Below the pieces are notes generated by a model. That model searched no databases, was not told where the DNA came from, and saw only the letters and a program-made list of their open reading frames with translations. Shown here piece after piece: positions 20,342 to 31,312 of a DNA stretch of 64,000 nt (its first letter is position 1; each line of letters opens with the position of its first letter). The translations under genes and the position numbers were made by a program. This stretch comes from Shewanella vesiculosa (GTDB taxonomy: Bacteria > Pseudomonadota > Gammaproteobacteria > Enterobacterales > Shewanellaceae), in contig NZ_CP073588.1 in assembly GCF_021560015.1 (NCBI RefSeq), positions 4,262,501 through 4,326,500 of the forward strand, in the 5' to 3' direction.

Positions 20342-20889
20342 ATGTTCCTTCTACCTGGCTGAGTAGCGATAATTTTTGCGAATTCAAGTCAGCATGTAGA
20401 CCTAAACCTTGAATAATAAACCCTTTACCTTTGATGTACACCATCTCTTGTGAGGTGCCGATCATAGTGGTTAAATCCACCGAAACAGCTTGGGTACTGA
20501 GTGACTGCAGGGGTTCTTCTATATTAATGGCATCAATAATAACATTATTTTCTAATATGACTTGGCTGGTATTTTTATTCAATTGGCCTCTATCTGCGCT
20601 TAATTGCCATTGCGCTTGGCCGTTTTCAGGGTAAATGAGGTAAACAGGTTTAGTAAAGTGAGTAATGTCACTTGAGGCGTAATGCTCCATGTGTTCGGCA
20701 CTGACTCGACTAGCAATTAAACCGAGTTTATTAAATTCTGTGGTGCGTAGGTTATCCGCTACAAAGTCTGGACGTTCAATACCACGAACTTTCACAGCAT
20801 CCATTTCACTGCGTTTTATTTGCGCTTGCCAGTAGAGGAAAAAAGCAAGTCCAAAAAAAAGCCACAATACCTAGAGTGATTCTATTCAT
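20328..20889 (-). CDS. lptC: LPS export protein LptC, frameshifted in an A/T run near the start
   Basis: A single-pass inner-membrane protein that passes lipopolysaccharide from LptBFG to LptA. The true start should be the ATG at 20887-20889, which overlaps the kdsC stop in an ATGA arrangement. Its frame (MNRITLGIVAFF) breaks at an eight-base run (20853-20860). With seven bases it joins GLAFFLYWQAQIKRSEMDA, the membrane segment of the long frame. As assembled, only a weak TTG at about 20867 could start the remaining 179 residues. The rest of the jellyroll domain (NGQAQWQLSADRG, QGLGLHADL) is intact. Because lptC is normally essential, a sequence error is the best explanation. Confidence 0.92.
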
Positions 20890-21452
20890 ATACTCATACC
20901 ATGAGCACTGGCAAATTTATCTTGGCTTAAAAGCAGTAAATCAGTGAGTTCTCGTAACGCGCCATGGCCACCATTAAGAGAGGTGGTCATATGGCAATGT
21001 TGCTTAACAAATGGGTGCCCGTCACCGACACACACGGCAAGACCAACTGCTTTCATAACTGGGAGATCTACCATATCATCGCCAATATAAGCGACTTCGT
21101 CTGCGCTGACATTATACAGTGATAGGAGTTGTTCAAATGGCTCAAACTTGTTATCAATACCTTGATAAATATGTTTAATACCTAACGCGGTCATGCGAGT
21201 TTCGACAATCTTTGATTTGCGGCCAGTAATGACGGCAACGTGCATTCCGCTTGTCAGGATAGATCGAACACCATAACCATCGCGAGTATGAAACGCTTTG
21301 AGTTCTTCGCCAGCGTTGCTGAGATAAATTCGACCATCTGAAAATACCCCATCGACATCACAGATTAACAGTTTGATTTTTTGAGCGCGTTGCCAAATAT
21401 CATTGCTGATAGGGCCGTAAAATCCTTGGTGGCTGGTGGTTGATTCTGACAT
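20886..21452 (-). CDS. kdsC: 3-deoxy-D-manno-octulosonate 8-phosphate phosphatase KdsC
   Basis: HAD-family phosphatase that releases Kdo from Kdo-8-phosphate for lipopolysaccharide core synthesis. The nucleophile motif ICDVDGVFSDG is at about residues 31-41. The second motif VITGRKS, and YIGDDMVDLP for the metal-binding aspartates, complete the active site. The 188-residue length matches the C0-type tetrameric enzymes. It lies two bases downstream of kdsD and overlaps the lptC start. Confidence 0.96.
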   Translation of the reverse strand: MSESTTSHQGFYGPISNDIWQRAQKIKLLICDVDGVFSDGRIYLSNAGEELKAFHTRDGYGVRSILTSGMHVAVITGRKSKIVETRMTALGIKHIYQGIDNKFEPFEQLLSLYNVSADEVAYIGDDMVDLPVMKAVGLAVCVGDGHPFVKQHCHMTTSLNGGHGALRELTDLLLLSQDKFASAHGMSI

Positions 21453-21454
21453 GA

Positions 21455-22432
21455 TTAAATGACTCCCGCTTTAACCATATCGAGCATGTTTAATGCTCCG
21501 ATCGGTTGATGTTTTTCATTGACTACAATCAGTCCGTTAATACTTTTCTCATCCATAATTTGCAGTGCTTGTGCCGCTAGAATACCGCTAGGGCAGGTGA
21601 CACAATTCTGGGTCATTACCTGAGCTATCGGAGTGGTGCGAAGGTTGACTTCGGCGTCGATAACTCGGCGCAAATCGCCATCAGTAAAAATACCAACCAG
21701 TGTTGTTTCGCTGTCGACAACTGCTGTCATACCAAGGCCTTTTTTGGATATTTCATATAGCGTTTCAGTAATACAAATATCATTATGCACTATGGGTAAA
21801 TCATCGCCTTTATGCATAACATCATCGACTTTTAATAATAATTTTCGTCCCAGAGATCCACCAGGGTGTGACAAAGCAAAATCATCTCGAGTAAAGCCTT
21901 TGGCTTGCAATAAGGCAATGGCTAATGCATCACCCATTGCTAAAGTTGCTGTGGTACTCGAGGTTGGTGCCAACCCTAACGGGCATGCTTCTTCTTGTAC
22001 TTCAATGCACAAATGGATTTTAGATAAACGCGCCATATTAGAGTCTGGTTTACCTGTTACTGCGATAACCGGTACGCCCATTCGCTGTATTACTGGCATT
22101 AATGTCAGTATTTCACTCGATTCACCTGAATTAGAAATGGCAAGCACAATATCGTTTTTAGCCAATGCGCCTAAATCACCATGACTTGCTTCACCTGGAT
22201 GAACAAAAAATGCCGGTGTACCTGTGCTGGCAAAGGTCGCGGATATTTTATTACCAATATGCCCCGATTTCCCCATGCCCATAACAATCACTTTGCCTTT
22301 GCACTGCAAGATGAGTTCACATGCTTGACCAAACTCAACTGAGTCTACATATTGATATAAATTATCTAGGGCAGCCTTTTCAATATCAATGACTTTACGG
22401 CCCCACTGACGAAATTGAGTTTGATTTACCAT
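21455..22432 (-). CDS. kdsD: Arabinose-5-phosphate isomerase KdsD
   Basis: Converts ribulose-5-phosphate to arabinose-5-phosphate, the first step of Kdo synthesis. A SIS sugar-isomerase domain fills the first half (GMGKSGHIGNKISATFASTG, ISNSGESSE), and two CBS domains fill the second (about residues 205-320). I chose ATG 22432 (MVNQTQFRQW) because it has AGAGA upstream and gives the usual 325 residues; the frame is open to 22543 but that would run into yrbG. It lies 44 bases downstream of yrbG. Confidence 0.96.
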   Translation of the reverse strand: MVNQTQFRQWGRKVIDIEKAALDNLYQYVDSVEFGQACELILQCKGKVIVMGMGKSGHIGNKISATFASTGTPAFFVHPGEASHGDLGALAKNDIVLAISNSGESSEILTLMPVIQRMGVPVIAVTGKPDSNMARLSKIHLCIEVQEEACPLGLAPTSSTTATLAMGDALAIALLQAKGFTRDDFALSHPGGSLGRKLLLKVDDVMHKGDDLPIVHNDICITETLYEISKKGLGMTAVVDSETTLVGIFTDGDLRRVIDAEVNLRTTPIAQVMTQNCVTCPSGILAAQALQIMDEKSINGLIVVNEKHQPIGALNMLDMVKAGVI

Positions 22433-22476
22433 ACGGTTCTCTCTTTTAGCTGAATACTTTACCTTCATGCCCCAAT

Positions 22477-23439
22477 CTAGTGAGACTGAAATACAATCAC
22501 TTGGTACGCGATAAAGGTGATTAATAATAGTGTGCCATGCCAACGAGTCAGTTGTTGCTTAGCGCCACTGGATAATACTAAAACGGCTAATGCTGCACTG
22601 GTGCCTAATACCATGTAGAAGTCTCTGCCGCTGGCCGATGTATCGATTTCCCCGGGGGAAATTAACCCTGGCAATGCCAACACAGCAAGAATATTAAATA
22701 AGTTCGATCCAACGATATTACCAATGACAAGATCGTGTTCTTTTTTTAACACGCCAGCAATGCAGGCTGCTAATTCTGGTAGGCTTGTCCCTACTGCAAT
22801 AATGGTTAAACCGATGACAAGATCGGACAAACCATAAAACTTTGCAATACCCACGGCACCATCAACCATCCAACCAGCTGATAGCGGGAGTAATATAATA
22901 CCGACTGTAAGCCAAATGATAGCATGAAAGGTTGGTACATCTTTAGGGATCTCAGAGTCCATTTCAGTATCTAAGCTGTCGGTGGTTTTGTCATGAGTTG
23001 CTTGCCAAATAAAATATCCCATTAACCCTAAAAGGGTTACAAGCAGCATGATACCTTCTACTCGTGTTAATACATTATCATGCAAGGTAAAGCCTGCAAA
23101 TACAGTAGCTGCGAGCATAATAGGTATTTCACGTTTTAAGGTTTGTGAGCCTACACTAATCGCACCCAGTAATGCGGTTAATCCTAAAATTAAGGTAATG
23201 TTAGCTATGTTAGAACCTAGGACATTACCAATCGCGGTGTCACGCATGCCATCCATTGAGGCTGTGGCAGCAACAAACATTTCAGGAGCAGAACTCCCCA
23301 TCGCAACAATAGTGAGTCCAATTAACATGGGAGGTAAGCCTAAATTACGCGCAAATGCGGCAGCGCCATAAACAAATCTATCCGCACTCCAGACTAAAAC
23401 TGCAAGGCCGACGACTAACATTAGGATATTAACTAGCAT
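22477..23439 (-). CDS. yrbG: Calcium/sodium antiporter of the CaCA family (YrbG)
   Basis: Inner-membrane cation exchanger with two inverted repeats of five membrane segments. The alpha-repeat signatures are GSSAPEMFVA (about residue 45) and GTSLPELAA (about residue 210), each followed by GNVLGSNIAN or GNIVGSNLFN. A hydrophilic acidic loop (DKTTDSLDTEMDSEIPKD) separates the halves. ATG 23439 gives the typical 320-residue protein. The yrbG-kdsD-kdsC-lptCAB order, divergent from mlaFEDCB, is as in E. coli. Confidence 0.93.
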   Translation of the reverse strand: MLVNILMLVVGLAVLVWSADRFVYGAAAFARNLGLPPMLIGLTIVAMGSSAPEMFVAATASMDGMRDTAIGNVLGSNIANITLILGLTALLGAISVGSQTLKREIPIMLAATVFAGFTLHDNVLTRVEGIMLLVTLLGLMGYFIWQATHDKTTDSLDTEMDSEIPKDVPTFHAIIWLTVGIILLPLSAGWMVDGAVGIAKFYGLSDLVIGLTIIAVGTSLPELAACIAGVLKKEHDLVIGNIVGSNLFNILAVLALPGLISPGEIDTSASGRDFYMVLGTSAALAVLVLSSGAKQQLTRWHGTLLLITFIAYQVIVFQSH

Positions 23440-23550
23440 GTGATTCCGATAGTGGTAATTAATTGACGAGCATTTTCGCTGGATTTGTATCAAATTGAAA
23501 GCATTGCCCAGTAATTGTACTGACAATCATATGTGCTTATATGGATATAG

Positions 23551-23568
23551 TTGTCGCTTAATCGACAA
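23551..23568. promoter_or_regulatory. Perfect inverted repeat between yrbG and mlaF
   Basis: TTGTCG/CGACAA with a 6-base spacer lies in the 188-base divergent intergenic region. It could be an operator shared by the two envelope operons; no known regulator consensus is recognised. Confidence 0.35.
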
Positions 23569-23627
23569 TTACAGTACAATTTGCGCTTAAACTTAATGCA
23601 AGGAAGGCTGTTATCTCCTCAACGCCA

Positions 23628-24452
23628 ATGTCTGATATGAGTAAATCGAATAATAAACCTTTGGTCGAAGTTAACCATTTGGCCTTTAGTCATGGTTCGC
23701 GCGTTATCTATGAAGATATTTCTTTGTCGATCCCCAAAGGTAAAGTAACAGCAATCATGGGGCCTAGTGGTATTGGTAAAACGACCCTATTAAAATTAAT
23801 TGGTGGGCAGCTAATTCCCGATAGCGGGCAAGTATTGTTTGATGGCCATGATATACATCAGCTTAAGCGTAAGGATCTTTTTCAACTGCGAAAGCGCATG
23901 AGCATGCTATTTCAAAGTGGTGCATTATTTACCGATCTTAACGTATTCGATAATGTGGCCTTTGCCTTGAGAGAACATTCTGGACTTCCAGAAGATGTTA
24001 TCCGTTCAATTGTATTGATGAAGCTGCAAGCTGTCGGTCTTCGCGGCGCAGCATATATGATGCCAAACGAGTTATCTGGTGGCATGCAGCGAAGAGCCGC
24101 ATTAGCTCGGGCGATTGCACTTGAACCTGAAATGGTGATGTATGATGAGCCATTTGCAGGACAAGACCCCATTTCCATGGGTATGTTAGTTAAACTTATT
24201 CGTGAGTTGTCGGACTCATTAAAACTCACTTCGGTGGTTGTGTCTCACGATGTTGATGAAGTATTGGGTATAGCAGATTATGTTTATGTGATTGCAGACA
24301 AAAAAGTCATTGCTCATGGTACACCAGAGCAATTACGTCAATCTGATAATCCACAACTAGTTCAGTTTATTCAAGGCGCGCCAGATGGCCCAGTGCCATT
24401 CCATTATCCTGCAGAGGATTATCAAGAGGAGCTACTTCGTGGGCGCAACTGA
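23628..24452 (+). CDS. mlaF: Phospholipid transport ABC ATPase MlaF
   Basis: ATPase of the MlaFEDB complex, which moves phospholipids between the inner membrane and the periplasmic carrier MlaC to keep outer-membrane lipid asymmetry. Walker A is GPSGIGKTT, the signature [17 protein letters not shown], and Walker [14 protein letters not shown]. The 274-residue length is close to E. coli MlaF (269). It begins the mlaFEDCB-ibaG-murA run and overlaps the mlaE start by 14 bases. Confidence 0.96.
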   Translation: MSDMSKSNNKPLVEVNHLAFSHGSRVIYEDISLSIPKGKVTAIMGPSGIGKTTLLKLIGGQLIPDSGQVLFDGHDIHQLKRKDLFQLRKRMSMLFQSGALFTDLNVFDNVAFALREHSGLPEDVIRSIVLMKLQAVGLRGAAYMMPNELSGGMQRRAALARAIALEPEMVMYDEPFAGQDPISMGMLVKLIRELSDSLKLTSVVVSHDVDEVLGIADYVYVIADKKVIAHGTPEQLRQSDNPQLVQFIQGAPDGPVPFHYPAEDYQEELLRGRN

Positions 24453-25224
24453 TTATATTGCCGATATCGGCAAATATGCACTGCAAATAGTGTTGGGCTA
24501 TGGCCGAGCGGGCATTATGTTATGGCGCGCGATTGTACGTGTGCCTAATTTTAAAAAAGGCATGCCACTTCTGGTTAGACAAGTTTATGTGCTTGGTGTC
24601 CGTTCCATGGTGATCATTTTAGTGTCTGGCTTGTTCATTGGCATGGTATTAGCGCTACAGGGATACAACATTCTTGTTGGGTTTGGTACTGAGGAAAGTT
24701 TAGGGCCTATGGTGGCACTAAGCTTATTACGTGAACTCGGGCCAGTGGTTGCCGCGTTATTATTTGCTGGCCGAGCAGGTTCTGCTTTAACGGCTGAAAT
24801 TGGCTTAATGAAATCGACTGAGCAGTTGTCGAGTCTAGAAATGATGGCGATAGATCCGTTAAGACAAATCATTGCACCGCGTTTTTGGGCAGGCGTCATC
24901 AGCATGCCATTGCTAGCGTTAATGTTTAGTTTAGTCGGTATTTTTGGTGGCCATTTAGTCGGTGTAGAATGGAAAGGCATTGATAGTGGTGCATTTTGGT
25001 CTATTCTTCAAGCATCGGTTGAATGGCGACAAGACATAGTTAATTGTTTGATTAAAAGTACTATTTTTGGTGTGGTGGTGACATGGATTGCCTTGTACAG
25101 AGGTTATGAAGTCCAACCTAATCCAGAAGGTATCAGCCGTGCGACAACTTCAACGGTTGTGCAGGCAAGCTTAGCTGTTCTAGCGCTGGACTTTTTGCTT
25201 ACGGCAATCATGTTTGGAAATTAA
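24439..25224 (+). CDS. mlaE: Phospholipid ABC transporter permease MlaE
   Basis: Inner-membrane permease of the Mla system with about six membrane segments. The conserved family block [23 protein letters not shown] is followed by a Glu-rich loop ([12 protein letters not shown]) and the conserved [12 protein letters not shown] near the C-terminus. The GTG at 24439 is the likely start: it has AGGAG upstream and gives 261 residues, as in E. coli (260). It overlaps mlaF in another frame. Confidence 0.95.
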   Translation: MGATDYIADIGKYALQIVLGYGRAGIMLWRAIVRVPNFKKGMPLLVRQVYVLGVRSMVIILVSGLFIGMVLALQGYNILVGFGTEESLGPMVALSLLRELGPVVAALLFAGRAGSALTAEIGLMKSTEQLSSLEMMAIDPLRQIIAPRFWAGVISMPLLALMFSLVGIFGGHLVGVEWKGIDSGAFWSILQASVEWRQDIVNCLIKSTIFGVVVTWIALYRGYEVQPNPEGISRATTSTVVQASLAVLALDFLLTAIMFGN

Positions 25225-25265
25225 GATTTTTTCATTGTTTAGATTAATTTAAGTGGTTTAATAGT

Positions 25266-25739
25266 ATGTTGACACGGAAAATAGAGTTATTGGTAGGCGT
25301 GTTTTTATTGTCAGGTTTGTTGGCTTTTTGCATCTTAGTATTCAATGTTGCTAATGTTCAAGTCAAATCTAATGACCAGACTTACAACTTGGTCGCTGAA
25401 TTTAATAATATTGGCGGCTTAAAAGTACGTTCGCCAGTAAAAGTGGGTGGTGTGGTGGTTGGTCGTGTAACCAATATTACTCTCGATACCCATAAGTTGG
25501 TGCCAATAGTGACATTAACAATGGATAAGCGTTTTGATCAATTTCCGGAAACAAGCAGCTTAGCTATTTTGACTTCAGGACTCCTTGGCGAGCAATTTAT
25601 TGGTTTAACGCCTGGGTTTATGGATGATGATATTTCGATGCTTGCCGATGGCGATAAAGTACATGACACACGTGGTGCATTGATTTTAGAAGATTTAATT
25701 GGTCAGCTTTTATATAGCATGTCATCTAAAGATAAATAG
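25266..25739 (+). CDS. mlaD: Outer-membrane lipid asymmetry protein MlaD (MCE domain)
   Basis: A 157-residue inner-membrane-anchored protein with one N-terminal membrane segment (LLVGVFLLSGLLAFCILVF) and one MCE domain (LKVRSPVKVGGVVVGRV). It forms a hexameric ring over MlaE that channels lipids. It is shorter than E. coli MlaD (183) because it lacks the extended C-terminal tail. It sits between mlaE and mlaC. Confidence 0.95.
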   Translation: MLTRKIELLVGVFLLSGLLAFCILVFNVANVQVKSNDQTYNLVAEFNNIGGLKVRSPVKVGGVVVGRVTNITLDTHKLVPIVTLTMDKRFDQFPETSSLAILTSGLLGEQFIGLTPGFMDDDISMLADGDKVHDTRGALILEDLIGQLLYSMSSKDK

Positions 25740-25749
25740 GATCCCAATT

Positions 25750-26418
25750 ATGAAAACATTTTTTAATCATGTTATGGCGCTATGCCTAATAGGCAGTGCG
25801 GTTATCAGCCAAGGTGCAATGGCTGCTAATGATGAGGTCAATACCCGTGATCCTTATGAGATGATCAAACAAGTCGCCAATATGACTTTTGATCGTTTTA
25901 AAGCAGATAAAGCCTTAATTAATGATGATTTAAGTCATTTAAAAGTTATTGTTCGTGAAGAGCTTATGCCTTACGTCGATTATAAATATGCTGCTTATAA
26001 AGTGATGGGGCAGTATTTAAGTGATACGACCGTCGATCAACGTAATCGTTTTGTGGATGCCTTTGAAGGTTATTTAGTGGCAACCTATGCACAAGCATTA
26101 ACCGAATATACTGATCAAAAAGTGGCTTTTGACCCGCCGAGTGATTTCAGCAATGAAAAAATAGTTGAAGTGAATGTTCAAATCCTTGAGCAAGGTCGTC
26201 CACCGATTAAAATTCAATTTAAAGCGCGTCGTTTAAAAGACGATACGTGGAAAGCGTTCGATTTAGTGGCAGAAGGTGTGAGTTTATTGGCTTCTAAACA
26301 GTCTGAAATCTCTAATTTAATCCGCCAGCAAGGTATTGAAGCGGTGATTACCATGCTGAATGATAAAACCCAACAGACTATTGATCGCCAACCAGCAAAA
26401 GAAGCTGCAGCTGCGTGA
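25750..26418 (+). CDS. mlaC: Periplasmic phospholipid carrier MlaC
   Basis: A 222-residue soluble periplasmic protein that shuttles phospholipid between the outer-membrane MlaA complex and MlaD. A signal peptide ends in QGAMAAND. The body (VREELMPYVDYKYAAYKVMG) is the conserved lipid-binding core of the Tol-Pal/Ttg2 family. ATG 25750 gives the correct signal peptide. It overlaps mlaB by four bases. Confidence 0.95.
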   Translation: MKTFFNHVMALCLIGSAVISQGAMAANDEVNTRDPYEMIKQVANMTFDRFKADKALINDDLSHLKVIVREELMPYVDYKYAAYKVMGQYLSDTTVDQRNRFVDAFEGYLVATYAQALTEYTDQKVAFDPPSDFSNEKIVEVNVQILEQGRPPIKIQFKARRLKDDTWKAFDLVAEGVSLLASKQSEISNLIRQQGIEAVITMLNDKTQQTIDRQPAKEAAAA

Positions 26419-26714
26419 TTACCTTTAATCAACAAGATCAACGTTGCATCGTCAGCGGTCGCTTAACCCAAGATGAAGTAAAACAATTGTGGCCAAAACG
26501 CCATGAATTGTTTACTGCATCAACTCAAGTGGTAGACTTATCAGCATTAGAATACGTCGACAGTGCGGGTGTTGCACTGTTATTAGCGTTAATCAAACTA
26601 CATGCGACAAGTAGCCAAGAAACAAGTGTGATACATCAGTTGGTTAATCCAAGTGAACAGCTCAAAAAAATGATTGAGCTTTATGATTTAGATGCTTTTT
26701 TCAGCCAAAAATAG
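26415..26714 (+). CDS. mlaB: STAS-domain protein MlaB
   Basis: A 99-residue cytoplasmic STAS protein that binds MlaF and is needed for activity of the Mla ATPase. The conserved DLSALEYVDSAGVALLLAL segment is present at about residues 40-58. It starts with GTG overlapping the mlaC stop (GTGATT), showing translational coupling. It is followed after 27 bases by ibaG. Confidence 0.93.
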   Translation: MITFNQQDQRCIVSGRLTQDEVKQLWPKRHELFTASTQVVDLSALEYVDSAGVALLLALIKLHATSSQETSVIHQLVNPSEQLKKMIELYDLDAFFSQK

Positions 26715-26741
26715 AAACGAATAGTAAAGGTAATTGATTCC

Positions 26742-26993
26742 ATGGAATGCAATGTTATAGAACAAATTTTAACCGAGGCGTTGTCGCTCACTGAAGCGCA
26801 CGTTACCTCTGATGGCAGTCACTACAAAGTCGTCGCCGTAGGTGAGTGTTTTGATGGTATGAGCCGGGTAAAACAACAGCAAGCAATTTACAGTCCTTTA
26901 GCTGAGCAGATTGCCAGTGGTGAATTGCATGCGTTAACAATTAAAACTTTTACGCCGACTCAGTGGAAGCGTGAAAAACTTTTCAATATGTAA
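26742..26993 (+). CDS. ibaG: BolA-family protein IbaG
   Basis: An 83-residue BolA-like protein; IbaG binds monothiol glutaredoxin and iron-sulfur cofactors and has been linked to acid stress and envelope phenotypes. The class II KH-like fold is seen in AHVTSDGSHYKVVAVGECF and the C-terminal LHALTIKTFTPTQW. It sits between mlaB and murA as in E. coli. Confidence 0.93.
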   Translation: MECNVIEQILTEALSLTEAHVTSDGSHYKVVAVGECFDGMSRVKQQQAIYSPLAEQIASGELHALTIKTFTPTQWKREKLFNM

Positions 26994-28274
<1,281 letters not shown>

Positions 28275-28303
28275 GTTTATCTCGCTCTCAGCAGAAAATA
28301 CCT

Positions 28304-28337
28304 CATAAAAAAGCCATTCAAATGAATGGCTTTTTTA
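28304..28337. terminator. Bidirectional terminator between murA and degS
   Basis: AAAAAAGCCATTC pairs with GAATGGCTTTTTT, with A and T runs on both flanks, between convergent genes. Confidence 0.9.
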
Positions 28338-28364
28338 TAACGTTGATTTAATGAGTAATAGGTA

Positions 28365-29443
28365 TTACTCAGGCGCTGTGGCTTTTTCTGCAATAATGAC
28401 TGGCAGTATTTGACGCTTTACTCACGTATAATGGTCATGTTGACTTTAGTTCCTGGGGGGGTCTCTGCAATTCTGTCCATCAACATTTCAACCCCCGGGA
28501 CATCTTCATCATTATATTGGGTAATGACATCTCTTGGCGTTAAGCGCGCACGAGCCGCTGGTCCGTCAGGATCGATACCCGTCACTAACACACCTTTTAA
28601 ATCGGGCAGGTTGAGTATCTGTGCCATTACCGGATTAAGTGGTTCACCTGAAATACCTAAAGCACCACGGATAACTCGGCCATGTTTAATCAACTTATCC
28701 ATAATGCTGTGGGCTAACTTAATGGGGATAGCGAAACTAATCCCATTACCGCCACTATCATTACCCACTTGGAATGCCGCGGTATTGATACCGATTAATT
28801 CACCGCCGGTATCGATTAGTGCTCCGCCTGAGTTACCAGCATTAATGGCTGCGTCTGTTTGCAAGAAGTCGAGGTAACCTGAACTTAAGCCATTACGTCC
28901 TGTTGCACTAATAATACCCTGAGTAATTGTTTGGCCAATATTGTATGGATTACCAATGGCTAGCACCACATCGCCTACTTGGGCTAGTTTATCGAGATTA
29001 ATCGGTACTATAGGTAAATTATCGCCTTCAATTTTAAGTACTGCTAAATCTGTCTCTTGATCAGAACCAACTACTTCAGCAGTAAATTTACGCCCATCTT
29101 GTAGCGCAATAACAATCTCATCGGCTTTTTTTATCACATGATAATTTGTGAGCACATAGCCTTCTTTACTCATTATCACGCCAGAGCCAAGGCCTTGAAG
29201 TGAGCTTGAATTGAGCGGATTACGTTGATCAATGCTAAGACTATAAATATTGGCTACTGCAGGTGCGGCTCGACGAACGGCTTTAGCGAAAGATAATTCT
29301 GAGCCACTATTGCTGACATTTGTGAGGCTATTGTTGAATGAGGAATTTTGCATTAACGCTGTTATGGCTAAAAAAACAGCAGCCATAATTAGACCAAATA
29401 CCACAGCTTTAGTTATATAGATGCAAGTGTCTTTTAGGTTCAT
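28365..29443 (-). CDS. degS: Site-1 serine protease DegS, with a probable frameshift near the C-terminus
   Basis: Inner-membrane-anchored periplasmic protease that starts the sigma-E response by cutting RseA. One N-terminal membrane segment (about residues 10-30), a trypsin-like domain with TNYHV (His) and GNSGGAL (Ser), and one PDZ domain are seen. As read, translation stops at 28418 after MTIIRE. Adding one base there (GAGTAAAG to GAGGTAAAG) continues through KRQILPVIIAEKATAPE to a TAA at 28365-28367, a natural DegS end. Without it, about 18 residues closing the PDZ domain are missing. It is paired with degQ upstream. Confidence 0.92.
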
Positions 29444-29494
29444 GGCTTGAATAATTGTTAAAAAAAATGGCTGTTATATTAACATAGCTCAAAT

Positions 29495-29540
29495 AAATAA
29501 GCACCGACCAAAAGTTGGCCGATGCTTCATTCTTGAACGG
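29495..29540 (-). terminator. Possible weak terminator between degQ and degS
   Basis: A hairpin with arms around GACCAA/TTGGCC lies in the degQ-degS gap, with only a poor T tract. It may only attenuate transcription. Confidence 0.3.
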
Positions 29541-29619
29541 GTATCACAGACTATAACCTGATGATTCTTATAGCTGTGATGAGGTAAATTAAGTGCCAAC
29601 TATGTTAGCGTCAACTGTA

Positions 29620-30969
29620 TTAGCGTAAAACAAGATAGAGTAAGTTATTGTCACGTAATATCTTCAGTGCCACAGAGTTTTTATTGTCTTTTAGCATTTC
29701 TTTTAATGCTTTAAGGCTGGTCACTTTACTGCGATTAAGCCCCACAATTAAGTCACCTTTGACTAAGCCACTCATTGCTGCAGGTGAACCTTGAGCAATA
29801 TCAGTGATCTCAATACCTTTTTTACTGTCCTCAAGTGTCGCGCCTTGTAACATAGGATGTACGCTACCGGCTTCAGCCTCAACTTTGTCTGCTTCACCTA
29901 GTGTCGCTTTAATCTTCTTCGTATCGCCATCACGAATAATTCCGAATTCAACCTCGGCACCAGCACCCATAGTGGCTACTTTTGCGCGTAATTCCTGGAA
30001 GGTTTTAATACTCCGCCCATTGAGGCTGACAATAATATCACCCGCTTTTAATCCTGCTTTATCAGCAGCACTTTTTGGCATCACTTCATTAACGAAACCG
30101 CCGTGCTGGGTATCTAAACCAAACGCTTTGGCAAGTTCATTATCAAGATCGCGACCTGATACCCCTAATACGCCGCGTCGTACTTCACCATGCTCAATAA
30201 TCTGTTCAACAAGGTTGTTAACCATATTGGCTGGGATAGCGAAACCAATACCAACGTTACCGCCATTTGGGGCGACAATCGCAGTATTAATACCGATGAG
30301 TTCACCTTTTAAGTTAACTAATGCACCGCCAGAGTTACCACTATTTATCGCGGCATCAGTTTGGATAAAGTTTTCTAGCATTTCAATGCCTAAACCACTG
30401 CGGCCGAGTGCGCTGACTATTCCTGACGTTACAGTTTGTCCAAGCCCAAATGGGTTACCGATGGCAACTGCAAAATCACCAACGCGGATGTCGTCAGAAT
30501 CAGTTTGCTTAATCGCGACTAAGTTTTTCGCTTCAATTTGCAGCAGGGCAATATCAGACTCTTTATCTGCGCCAATGAGTTTAGCAGTGACTTCGCGACC
30601 ATCATGTAAACCGACTTTAATATCGTCTGCACCGTTAATAACGTGGTTATTAGTAATGATATAGCCTTTATCAGCATCGATAATGACCCCTGAACCTAAC
30701 CCTCTAAAAGGACGTTCTTGAACTTGTTCTTGTGGAGCGTTAGGACCAAAGAAGTAGCGAAATACATCAGGGACGCGTTGTTTTGATACTTGAGTACCAG
30801 ATACTGCTACTGATACCACCGCAGGTGTAGTGCGTTCTAGCATTGGCGCTAAACTAGGAATAGCTTGGCCGTCAACCGCTTGTGGAATGGCAGCGAGCGA
30901 TAGTGTTGGTGCTATGGCTAACGATGCCGTTAATAACGCAGCAGAAAGTAAACTTAATTTGGTTTTCAT
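29620..30969 (-). CDS. degQ: Periplasmic serine endoprotease DegQ (HtrA family)
   Basis: A 449-residue periplasmic protease/chaperone for misfolded envelope proteins. It has a signal peptide (LLTASLAIAPTLSLA), a trypsin-like domain with TNNHV (His), the Asp in SDIALLQ and the nucleophile in GNSGGAL, then two PDZ domains (about 255-345 and 365-445). This two-PDZ layout separates it from DegS, which has one. A 343-base intergenic region with a near-perfect short tandem duplication lies upstream. Confidence 0.95.
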   Translation of the reverse strand: MKTKLSLLSAALLTASLAIAPTLSLAAIPQAVDGQAIPSLAPMLERTTPAVVSVAVSGTQVSKQRVPDVFRYFFGPNAPQEQVQERPFRGLGSGVIIDADKGYIITNNHVINGADDIKVGLHDGREVTAKLIGADKESDIALLQIEAKNLVAIKQTDSDDIRVGDFAVAIGNPFGLGQTVTSGIVSALGRSGLGIEMLENFIQTDAAINSGNSGGALVNLKGELIGINTAIVAPNGGNVGIGFAIPANMVNNLVEQIIEHGEVRRGVLGVSGRDLDNELAKAFGLDTQHGGFVNEVMPKSAADKAGLKAGDIIVSLNGRSIKTFQELRAKVATMGAGAEVEFGIIRDGDTKKIKATLGEADKVEAEAGSVHPMLQGATLEDSKKGIEITDIAQGSPAAMSGLVKGDLIVGLNRSKVTSLKALKEMLKDNKNSVALKILRDNNLLYLVLR

Positions 30970-31003
30970 CTATGGATAGCTCCTGTATGCATTCAAGCTT
31001 TAT

Positions 31004-31048
31004 GACATTAAAATATGTGGTTTGATGACATAAAATATGTGGCTTGAG
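31004..31048. repeat. Short tandem duplication upstream of degQ
   Basis: Two adjacent 22-23-base units, both reading GACAT(T)AAAATATGTGG(T/C)TTGA, lie 35-80 bases upstream of the degQ start. ACATAAAATATGT inside the unit is near-palindromic, so the pair could be tandem regulator sites. The remainder of the 30970-31312 gap shows nothing else recognisable. Confidence 0.6.
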
Positions 31049-31312
31049 GGCATTATTTTAAAGTTAAATATCGTTAATCATTTATATTAGTGCTGTTGCG
31101 AGCCCGTTTTGAAATGGTGAGCTAATCAGTTCGTTTGCAATAACAAGTCAGTAAAAAATAAGTCAGTTGACGATAATCAATCAGAGTAGTGCTCATCTGG
31201 TTAGTTGCATTTTTATTAACAAAGGTTAATTTGATCCTTTGAAGCCATTACTCGTATTTGTTGTTTAATGTTATTATTCGCAGCAATTATTTGATGTAAG
31301 AGAGTCGTAATC

